From Adiantum capillus-veneris (taxonomy: Eukaryota > Streptophyta > Polypodiopsida > Polypodiales > Pteridaceae): a DNA stretch of 64,000 nucleotides. The notes beneath the pieces were generated by a model. It searched no databases. It was given only the letters and a program-made list of their open reading frames with translations, and was not told the origin of the DNA. The translations under genes were made by a program, and so were the position numbers. The first letter of the stretch is position 1. Each line of letters opens with the position of its first letter. Below, piece after piece: positions 54,879 to 64,000 of this stretch. The stretch lies in NCBI GenBank assembly GCA_014529385.2, contig CM043955.1, positions 150,737,640 to 150,801,639 on the forward strand, given 5' to 3'.

Positions 54879-55300
54879 CTTTAGAATCAAAGGAAAACAA
54901 TTAGGACTTGCCAAAGAAATGCATCTACTACTATTTCACTTGCAATGCTTGCCAGCATGTGGAATTTGCTGCTATGTACCAAAACTACCCCCCCACCCAA
55001 AAAAAAAGAAAACCATGGCTCAGATTGTCCATGCCTTGAGAAGCAGCAAGCATCATTAAACCATTCTCATAACATCATTCTTAAGTCTTGAGGTAACAAA
55101 CTGAACTTAAAAACTGATTATTTGCTTTGTTCATGAATCTTAGACATAACAAAAACCACAAGCACACCGGAAAAAAAAAGAGGCACGCATCATAGTATTA
55201 GGCATAGCACACATACCCCATTCATATAGCAACATCATAACAAACAGATAGCCAGAAAAAAAACAGAGAAAAGATCCCAGCGAAAGGAAGGAAAAATGAT
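54879..55300. other. Presumed BGAL intron sequence upstream of visible exon 1
   Basis: A/T-rich, no gene seen. The preceding BGAL exon (family text GG.F.NYYM) was sought on the minus strand from here to 64000 and not found. Confidence 0.5.
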
Positions 55301-55305
55301 AAAAG

Positions 55306-56547
55306 TGTGGCACGTTACATTATCACAGGACATGGAGACAGCAATTACAGTTGGCTTTGGACAACAGTTTACAGTTAACCTTGGGTTCCCTCTGGGTGGG
55401 GACTCTCACCTGGCTAGTGACACGTGGCAGACAGAGGGAGTGGTAGTCTAGAGGGCACCATGGCCAATTTACTGCCACCACAATCTAGAGATAGGCGTAT
55501 CTGGATTTCTAGACATATTTTTGTTAGCCATTGGCCATCCTTTATGTTTGTATATATGCTCAGTTGGTTTGAGGATTCATATGAATCATTGAGTCTAGAG
55601 TCTTCAGTTTCAGTCCAGAACTTGCACACTTGCACTCTCCCTGCACAGGTGGAGCCTTGTCACCCCCATTGTACCCCTGAGTCTTGGGCTTGGAGCTGAG
55701 TGTGTTGCTAGCCAGAGTTTGTATTGGTTCTATGAGTTTAGTCGAGCTTCCATTGGGTTTAGAGTCAACTATTGTGTCATTTGATAGTCATGCTCTGTTC
55801 CATATTACTCTATAGTGTTTGTTCTATGTTTGAAGTTGAATTTCTTGCATATTGCACAGAGGAGCACTGGCAATAGAGAGCACAACATAGATTTCTTGCT
55901 ACAGGTGCTCTACCACTTTTGCTTATTGAGTTAGTAGCTAGCTATACCACCACTCTCCAAGACGGTGAGTGGTCTTGTGGAGGGCAACATGTAGCAGGCT
56001 ACAGTGTCACATGACATGGACATCACTTACAATTAGCCTTGGGTTCCACTAGGTGGACTATCACCTAGGTAGTGACATGTGAGAGACAGAGGGAGTGGTA
56101 GCCTATAGGAGACTGTGGCCAACTCACCACCACCACAGTTCGGAGGTAGGCGTAGTTGGATTGCCAAAGATATTTGTGTTAGTCGTTGGTTGCGTTTATG
56201 TTTGTATGGATTCTCAGTTGGTTTTAGGATATCTAGGCGTCGTATGAGTCATTTAATCTAGAATCTTGGATTTCGCTCTAGCACGTGCACACCTGCACTC
56301 CCTACGTAGTTGGAGCCTCAACCCCCCCCCCCCCCCCTCCCTTGTACCCATGAGTCCTAGACTTGGAGTTGAGTGTGTTGTCAGCCAAAGTCTATATCGG
56401 TTCTATGAGTTTAGTTGAGCTTTCCATTGGGTTAGAAGTTTGATGTTATGTCATTATATTGCTCTACAATGTTTTGGAATGAGATTTCTTGCACATTACA
56501 CTTAGGAGCACCCACAATAGAGAGCATGATATAGATTTCTTGCTACA
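55306..56547 (+). mobile_element. TRIM-like miniature LTR element
   Basis: Two direct repeats, 55306-55903 (598 bp) and 55990-56547 (558 bp), both starting TGT and ending TTTCTTGCTACA, flank only 86 bp. AAAAG stands on both sides (55301-55305 and 56548-56552). The inner part ends in a purine-rich GTGGAGGGCAACA that could be a PPT; no clear PBS is seen. No coding capacity. The repeats have drifted apart, so the insertion is old. Confidence 0.75.
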
Positions 56548-56552
56548 AAAAG

Positions 56553-57064
56553 CAAGCAAAAGGGGGCATCACAGCTAGCAAGCGTGAGTAAGAGGAATGC
56601 AGGGGGGTCTCTCAATCTGTGTCCAACAAGAGGCCATGAGTCTAGGTGCCCAAATAGTTGCTACATACATCATAGTAGGGGTGATTTAATTGTCCAAAAT
56701 CCACCCCTTTGTGTGGGGCTCCAAAAACTTGGAAGCGGGCCTGGTGGCTATAACACGCTTGGACACCCAAGAAAGAAATCAATAGCAACACACAAACAGA
56801 ACTCCAACAATTGAACTTGAATAGAGAGAGAAAATAGGAGAATCAACACAAAGCAGCGGAGTTTCACTACTAGACTCCTTCTCTACCATAGCTTTTGGGG
56901 CACTACGTGTTTAGGGTCATTGTGTAGCTTGGAAGCTATCACGAAGAAGGAGACCCTCGACACAATATGCTTGACACTTCCATTGGAAAGTGAAGGGTGG
57001 ACGTAAAAATCACTGACAAAATGACAAATAAATGAACCTCCCTCCCTCCCTCCCCCCCCCCCCC

Positions 57065-57125
<61 letters not shown>

Positions 57126-57865
57126 ATGTGGGTGCTCCTTGGTGCAATATGCAAGAAACCTCACACCATGGCAAAGCTAATAAGACAATTAAAAGACAAG
57201 CTTGTCATATCAAAATGAAACATAACACAGAAATGTACTCAAAGTAACATGACAAGATAGACTTCAATCCCAATATAATCTCAATGACTCTCAACATGTA
57301 CAATTACAAACTTTGGTTGGAAGCATGCACAACTCCAAACCATGTGCTCATAGGGTAAAATGGGGGTATTGAGGCTCAAATTGAATAGGGAGAGTGTTGT
57401 ATACAAAGACTAGAGTCTAGAAAAAGACTCGCACCTAACTCATGCCCAAATAATCATATACACAATGGCTATACATCATCCAGAATTCCTAGCAAATATC
57501 CCTAAAGAGACAGTTGCACATATCTGGACTATAGTGGTGGCTATAGCCTAGCCAAGGTGTCCACTCGACTACCACTCCTCTGTGTTCCACTAAGCACCTC
57601 TGGTCCACTAGGCCACGACGGCCCTGGTCTTAGTCAAGTGTCTGCACAAGTATGAACCCAAGACTAACTGTAACCCCTAGCTACCTGTCCAATTCAAGTG
57701 ACACTCTTGCCCAGCTACAATATTTGATCTCTTCCTTATAAGGCCTTGAAGCATCATATTTGAGTGTTTGTGGATGCATGTAGGTTTGATAACCTTTTCC
57801 TACTAGTGGGTCACCACTCTCCATATAGTGGGATGAGGTGCGATAGTGGCACACCATAAGAAATA
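56553..57865. other. Unassigned stretch with poly-C and (CT)n
   Basis: No gene. C-run and (CT)n at 57051-57122. From about 57790 the sequence (AGGTGCGATAGTGG, AAGAAATATGTAT) is repeated on the other side of E9 at 61532-61570. Confidence 0.5.
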
Positions 57866-57870
57866 TGTAT

Positions 57871-58035
57871 TGTAATGGTACAGGCATCGTGTGCCAACTT
57901 GAAAAGTTACATGGAAAGCAGCAGGTTCTAAAAACATATGGTCCAAAAGTTAGCGCCCAAAGGGTTGTCAATACAGTGCATGCCACATCATCGGCCTCCA
58001 CACAATTTTGGGCTTTGTGTTTTTGTGATCTGCTT
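57871..58035 (-). repeat. E9 3' LTR, internally deleted
   Basis: Starts TGTAATGGTACAGGCATCG, similar to the 60733 end. It jumps over about 260 bp and is cut at about 58035. Confidence 0.6.
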
Positions 58036-59343
58036 TATTTGATTATGAGAACGGCAATTGTAGTCCAATTGCATACGCCATCATTGGTATATACCTTGAT
58101 TTGTGAACTCAATTTCCAAAAATCTACTTCCTTGATGAACTTGTTTCCTGTCAAGCATCACCTGTACTCTATCTACAAGTCTTGCGAGAAAACTCCCCAA
58201 AATCCCTGCATCTTCTTCCCTTCTCCTTTGCCGATTTTTCGTCTTCATCCACTCCCTCTTTTCTTCACATCGCTCCCCTTGCACAAATTCTAAGAGAGAA
58301 ATCTCATCCAAGAAGAAGAATAAACCCCCTCTTCCTTTGCTTCCCCTTCTTCCTTCTTCTTCTCCTATTTCTTCCCGCAACTCTTTTGAAAAACAACAAA
58401 GTATGATAACTTCGATACTCCAATTGGTGCAAAATCAGCCTATGTGCGTGAGACACAAAAATAGTCAAACAATGTTTCCTTCTCCCATGCGGGCCGTTTT
58501 TATGGAAAACAAATTTTGTAAAAATTTTATAGAATAGGACTTTTGTCCCTCCTCATGCGTTACATTTAGTCTCTCACCCACTTTCTTTTCTATCATTGCA
58601 TGTTTTAAGAGGCATTTCTCATGCAACCCTTTCTTGTAAGCATCAAATCTCTACAATTGGGCTTGCACATCTGCTATGATATTTTGACATACAGTTACCT
58701 TTGCACTTGGTTGCTCAATCAACATATACACTTCAATCAGGTAAGATATTCATTTTTTAACCTTGTTTCATATCGTGGAAGCGGATCAGCGACATGACTG
58801 CGTCGATGAACACTCCTCCTAGACAAACAGTCTTACGGCATGAAGTATTCAACGACTACCTTGTCACTCCCCCCGCAAATAAGCTAAAAAGATCTAGAGG
58901 TTTTACAACTAACATGAACACTCATCTCAGGAAAGCTCGAGCCGGAGATATTCCACATCATTGAAATCAACAACAAAACCAAGGAATCTCAAATCAAAGT
59001 CCAAACAGATCATTTTAAAACATTTTTTTCTAGACAGTATTGTCAAACAAGGTTCAAGGAGTATCTTAATACAAATCAAACTTAAAATCATTTGGAGTTG
59101 TATCAATCAAACTTTAAGGACAACTAGCTTGCCATTTTGTTGTGAAGTCATGGTGCACTCCCGAATCTGAATGGTGGCATCGTTCTTGTCATGCCAAGGC
59201 ATGTCTAAAAGATTGTCATAGTTTCCTAACTCCATGATGTGAAATTTGCTTTGCCTTGGTACCCTTGGATAGTGTTCGGAAGAGCATCAATGAAGGGTAC
59301 AAGTTTCTAAGTTTTCCTTGTGGTGAGCTCGACTTCAAGTTCC

Positions 59344-60444
59344 CTAGCGAGTTGTGGATGAAATCAGGAGATCTAGCTGGATGAAATTCTTGGTGGCTCC
59401 TTGGTCGAAGAAGATAAGTGGCTTGAAGCCATTGATCTTTCCATAGGCTCTACATAATTCATTGGAACCTTCAAGAGCGATGCCATAAATGTCATGAATA
59501 AGTACCACTACAATTTTGGCTCTGTTTGCATGTGGTTGTTCTGGAGGCATATTCCCTTCAGCAGGACAATTATTGTAGTGTGTCCCCATTTGGAAACATT
59601 CAAAGCATCAACCATCTTGTAGTAGGGTGTCTCGTCGGCATTGAGTCACACAAGGTCTTGCTAAATGAGTCGAGTTGTCAAGAGAATCCCGAGAATTTGT
59701 TCGTTGTGGTTGAGGATTTTGAATGCTGGTCGGTTGCTCTTCCATAACAAATTCCAATATTTCTTTCATCAGTTTGTAACCAACCGCAACATGGTCCATC
59801 AATTCTTGCATAGTAGATGCTTGCTTAGATAGAAAATATTCTTATAGGGATGATGCTGGTAGCCCAGTGGTATAGCACTCACATTGGTCCTCAAAGCTAA
59901 TCAGCTTGAAGCTAGAAAGACACCAAAAGGTAAACATCGAGGAACCTTTGGTTGTAACCTTCCATTGTTTCTATGGCAAGCATTTTTAGGTCACCCCATT
60001 CTTCCAAAAGGTTTACTTCAAATAGGCATGTCGTGGCTCCGGGCAAAATATTCTTGAAAGCCTGCCAAGCCCTTGGAGCATGCGACTGGGTAGCTATGGA
60101 ACTCCACCAATGCATAGCATTCTCTTTGAGAAATCCTGCCGCTCGAGAGATCGTTGATTCTTTTGTGTAGTTCCCCAAGGCATCGATTTTGTCAAATTGC
60201 TGCAGGAACTGTGCAAGGCTTTCTTTTGATCTTTCACACCAGAAAGGTGAAAAATTTTACTGCAGATCCACCGTTCTTGAAGTCCTTTGGTTGAATTTGT
60301 GCAAATCCAAGATGTGGATAATAATAGGAGAAAGCATAAGGACTCCAACCATTGTATCGGGGTGGAGGTGGTGGCAACGACGAGGTAGTTGCCCTGTTGT
60401 GTACACAAAAGGTGATTGAACCGTATCCTTGAAAACTCCCCCAA
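59344..60444 (-). pseudogene. E9 gag and protease-like remnants
   Basis: Gag: AAGFLKENAMHWWSSIATQ, HAPRAWQAFKNILPGATTCL and ETMEGYNQRFLDVYLL (60178-59912), preceded in another frame by Pro-rich sequence. Then ECFQMGTHYNNCPAEG (near 59600), a worn zinc knuckle, and LIFFDQGATKNFI (near 59420) with D-Q-G in place of D-S/T-G. Frames are broken between these parts. Confidence 0.65.
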
Positions 60445-60732
60445 TCAGAATCAAAGACTTAGTTTGTCGATTAGAAGCCCTTGTGCTTTTTGGTGCTCGA
60501 AGAGGAGGAACAAACTGAGGCAATAGAGGAGGCAACATGTAATTCAAATATTGTTGAAAGCTCTGCAAAACCAATAGATTCTATCGAGGATGCTTCAAGA
60601 GAATGTTGGGAAGCCCGTTGAGGAGAAATTGCACTATTTTATGGAATCCAAAAATGCCATCTTGCTCCATCTATTCTTGGGAGGACCGGTAAGCTTTCAA
60701 AAAGCACATGACTGAAGCTCTTATACCACCAC

Positions 60733-61173
60733 TATAATAGTATGGGCACCACGTGCCAACTTGAAAATAACAGACTAAACAGATTTTAGGCACTTCAAGA
60801 CAACTGAATTGGAAGAGAGAGAATCCACACTACACGGAGTACCAGAGTTCCACTCCCAAATTGCATTGGCCCCAAACCTTGGCACCTCTTTCAATGTTTC
60901 TTTATAATGCTTCAACAGATTAGACTCTAGGAATTCTGCTCTGCTTCACCTCCCAGTAGAATACCAAAGAGAGAGCCCAATGCAACACACTTATTTGAAG
61001 GCCTTGGCTTCAACCCATAGTAGTTACATGAAAAGTAGTAGGTTTTACAAGCATTTGGTCCAAACGCTAGCACCCAGAGGACTATCCATATAGCGGTGCA
61101 ACATCATCAACTTATAGTGCAATTCATGGAATTATGTACAGCATACCACATCATCAGTCTCCATGCAATTTTG

Positions 61174-61242
<69 letters not shown>

Positions 61243-61488
61243 CTGCTTTATTTTAGGGTTTAGGCCCCTCGGTCGGTTTTTGTAAGTTGGGTTGGGTTAG
61301 GATTTTTAACCTAACCCTCTTTAGTCTTTAGGCCACTTAGCCAGCTTTAGTAAGTCGGTAAAAATTTTCCTTCTTCTGCATCTAGGGTTTAGACCCCTCG
61401 GCCAGGATTTGCAAGTTGGCTACGCTTAGGCTCAAGGTGTCCTAACCCTCTTGGCCTTCAGTGGTTGGCACATCAGTAGTTTGTGACA
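60733..61488 (-). repeat. E9 5' LTR
   Basis: 756 bp, minus strand TGTCACAAACTACTGATG to CTATTATA. R/U5 motif at 60868-60904. (TG)n(AG)n at about 61171-61239. Aligns with the E7 and E8 LTRs. Confidence 0.75.
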
Positions 61489-61493
61489 TGTAT

Positions 61494-61920
61494 GATGTGA
61501 CTTGTCACCCACTAGGCGATGTTGTCCGTGACTAGAGGTGCGATAGTGGTACTTGGGAAGAAATATGTATGACGTGACTTTTCACCGCTGTAGTAGGTGA
61601 CTAGGGGAGTTCTTGTCTATGTATCTCAAGTAAGAAATGACATCAATACATCAGAGGTTGTCATAAGAACAAGGCAGTTTATTGACTTTGTAGCCCTTGT
61701 AAGGTTTGCAATTGCATCCACAATGCTTCACAATCTCTTATACTATTCTAGACACAGCTTGTAAATTCTCTCAATTTGGAGACTTGTGCTGCATCTTTGT
61801 GAATCTCAATCTCTCCATCCGGACTCGGTAGAAAGAGGCGTGCAAGTGCAACCACCTTTGCCCTTTGACGACTATATACACCACCTTGCTCCTTTGTGCA
61901 CCGCTAACTGCTTTTTCATA

Positions 61921-61962
<42 letters not shown>

Positions 61963-62620
61963 ATTATAATATTATCCTTCATGATCTGCAACAAACCCTC
62001 AGTCCCATATGGCATTGTTAGAGCAGAGATGGTTACACTGCTCATGCTAGTAGATGCTCTTTCCAAACAGTATACTTAAGCCAAAGGAAGAGAGAGACTC
62101 AAACAAAGCCTTGGAGGCATCCACACTGCTAACAGAGGCCAGAGAGAGTAGATCTTGATATGCGCAAATGACATAGTGGTTCAACACCATAGTTAGAGGG
62201 AATGGAATTTTCAAGTCTTCGTTCCCTGTTTCCATTTCAACTTCCCATTCCGTATTTCGAATGTGAGTATCTATATCAAAGAATCACATTTCATGCCCAT
62301 TGTCATTCCCCATTCTGGGTAAATATGTGCAACACACATAGCCTTGTTATAGAGGAGCTCCTTTCTTTGCCCTTCTAGTATGATCGTATCTCACCATTTA
62401 TCCACCTCTCACACAATGAGGAGAACTAGGTCCTTAGAGCCGGGTCGCACTCAAGGGCAGTGGGGAGAGTAGTTGCTAGCGATGCTAGCACTTTGAGAAA
62501 GGGAGGGTTTAAGCTATTTTTTTGGTTGATAACAAAGGAGCGTGACTCTCGCCGTCTCTAGCCAATGAAGGAGCTTCATTTTTTAGCATTTTTCAGTAGG
62601 ATATTTGTAAGCTATGAGCT
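61494..62620. other. Unassigned stretch with (CT)n
   Basis: (CT)n at 61923-61959. Worn copies of the unit AGGTGCGATAGTGGTAC flank E9. No gene recognised. Confidence 0.5.
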
Positions 62621-62944
62621 AGTTCACATGGAGGCTGGTCCGCAACTAGTTGCCAACCTTTTTGGTTCCCATGCGTCAATTCCTAAAAAAACTGCGAGCT
62701 GGTTGCGAAGAAGTTGCAGTCCGGCTTCACGTGCGTGAGGAGGAGCGGAGTCGCAACCACAGATACGACAAAGAGAGAGAGAGGAATAAAGTACCTGCGC
62801 TCGCAATTTCTAACCAATCAACTCTCATAACAAAATCTTGCACGCTAAATAAAGCTCGCTGCACTACACAAAGCTCCTTGCACGTGAACTCAGCAGTTGC
62901 GAGTTGGGAGTTGCGAACAAGTTCGGAACTCGACCACGTGAACT
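62621..62944. mobile_element. Possible MITE
   Basis: AGTTCACATGG at the left end and its inverted form CCACGTGAACT at the right end, 324 bp apart, with further inverted matches around CAACTAGTTGC and AGTTGCGAAC. No clear TSD. No coding sequence. Confidence 0.3.
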
Positions 62945-63369
62945 GACTCTATGCTAAGCGTTTGTGGGTGCGACCAGGTGTCCAGACACGATCTGCGGCT
63001 ATTTATCTAAGAGACTTGGATCACACCCATAGAGCCTCTTCCACTGAGGTTGCTGCATGCACTCAATGAATCTCTTGGTAGGGGCCAGCATATATCGATA
63101 CATACACGCCGCACAGTGCCTCATGGGTGGCAATCGAAAGCTTAAATGGTCATCGTACAGCTTATTAGAGATTGAGATAGGCTTGCGCTATTCATGTCGT
63201 CAGTATCAGTGGATTTGTAGAGTTTGTAGGGATGCATTATGTATGCAGATGCCCAGCTTATGAGAGCATACAGAGCTCATACTCCGCTCTGTTCACAAAG
63301 CAGCCCACTCTCAGAGAGCTGATGGAGGCGAGGGGCCAGAAACAGCTTGTCGATCCAGATATATAGGTA

Positions 63370-63749
63370 GTACTCCTCCAGTCACACACTACCTCTAGCG
63401 GAAGACGACAATCCTATCACCGACCTTTTTCAGAGAGCTGCTTCAACACTCTCTCCCATTATCACCCAGAGAGGAGTCATATTAGAGCAGACAAAGACCC
63501 GTCGAGCTCGTAGACAACCTAGAGCACCAAGACACCCAGCCAAGCTAATAAGCGAGGTTCGGGCTCGGCATCAGAGAGCTAGACAGGAGCAGCTAGAGGA
63601 AGAAAGCCTTTTCCGATACTACAACTATTCCTCCCCATGCACCCCAATAGGCTACTACATCCCTAAGACAAAGATGGAATCTCATGATTCCCTGAGCCCC
63701 CCCATATCTAGAGCTCCATCCCTTCATCATCACCCTTTCTTCCACCCAT
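63370..63749 (+). other. Unrecognised Arg-rich open frame without ATG
   Basis: About 126 codons between a TAG near 63369 and TGA at 63747-63749. Text such as QTKTRRARRQPRAPRHPAK and RARHQRARQEQLEEESLFRY is basic and polar. No Met near the start and no family recognised. It could be an exon or a worn gag tail, or chance. Confidence 0.25.
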
Positions 63750-64000
63750 GATTATGCCACCCTCACTTATTTTCCTGCAGCCAGAGGACATACCATTAAG
63801 TTTTGTTTTTGGGGCCCCGCGGCGGGGGGGGGGGGGGGGCACGCTCATTCACATTTTGAGTATAATAAAACATGCCAAAGGTAATACAAGCCACCTAAGG
63901 TTTTTTTCATCAATTAGTACGTTTACGTGCGAGCACTGAGAGAGAAAAAGTGTGTCTACCATGTAGTAATTAACAAAACTTCCATTGCTCATGAAGAAGC

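Larger units (their letters stand above)
57871..61488 (-). mobile_element. E9: worn family B LTR element (gag-protease only)
   Basis: TGTAT at 57866-57870 and 61489-61493. Minus strand: 5' LTR 61488-60733, PBS-like GTGGTATAAGAGCTTC, gag (about 60444-59912), zinc-knuckle-like and protease-like part (59620-59344), a region like the 3' internal part of E7 (about 58915-58790), then a shortened 3' LTR (58035-57871). 58036-58790 holds sequence foreign to the family. No RT or integrase. Confidence 0.75.

Noticed and set aside
1..64000. CRISPR arrays, bacterial operons, tRNA or rRNA genes
   Set aside because: None recognised. The repeats are LTRs, microsatellites or minisatellites. Met-type PBS sites only mimic a tRNA 3' end.

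Overview
The window is plant nuclear DNA. Introns, an interrupted plant beta-galactosidase (GH35) gene and many Ty3/gypsy-type LTR retrotransposons with poly-purine tracts and tRNA-Met-type primer sites leave little doubt, but I cannot name the species. TE load and intron size suggest a large, repeat-rich seed-plant genome. No bacterial gene, tRNA, rRNA or CRISPR array was recognised.

Host gene. Ten exons of one beta-galactosidase lie on the minus strand. Five are at 52855-54878 and five at 13150-14903. They join in one open frame with matching phases and GT/AG borders, from the YHGGTNFGR motif to most of the C-terminal galactose-binding lectin domain. The intron between exons 5 and 6 is 37,951 bp (14904-52854). 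First exons, with the catalytic glutamates, and the last exon were not found in the window.

The giant intron is a nest of LTR elements, solved here from target-site duplications (TSDs). An old minus-strand gypsy element (E5, about 15.6-51.3 kb, scattered remains) holds three insertions: E8 (+, family B, from 16506), a solo LTR (31292-32030) and E4 (+, 32097-49739). E8 holds E6 (+, 17774-30361). E6 holds a 1,982-bp solo LTR inside its own 5' LTR and E7 (-, 24809-27688). E4 holds E3 (-, 34313-47859), which holds E2 (+, 35545-42568). Removing each insertion rejoins the interrupted host sequence.

Left flank (1-13149): E1, a gypsy element of 8.1 kb (208-8298) with TSD GAGAG, sits in a probable LTR of another element. 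A 429-bp tandem duplication later copied its 3' end. A LINE-like 3' end follows at about 9.65-10.07 kb. Right flank (54879-64000): a miniature LTR element (55306-56547, TSD AAAAG), a worn gag-only element E9 (57871-61488, TSD TGTAT), microsatellites, a possible MITE and an unrecognised Arg-rich frame.

How the parts relate: E1/E2 (gag-pol with chromodomain), E3 and E6 are broken but once autonomous. E4 looks like a non-autonomous relative of E6, with the same LTR ends, PBS, gag N-terminus and PPT flank, but with pol replaced by a short acidic ORF. E7, E8 and E9 form a second gag-only family. LTRs of E1, E2, family B and one fragment share a roughly 36-bp motif 120-150 bp before the LTR end, although they otherwise look unrelated.
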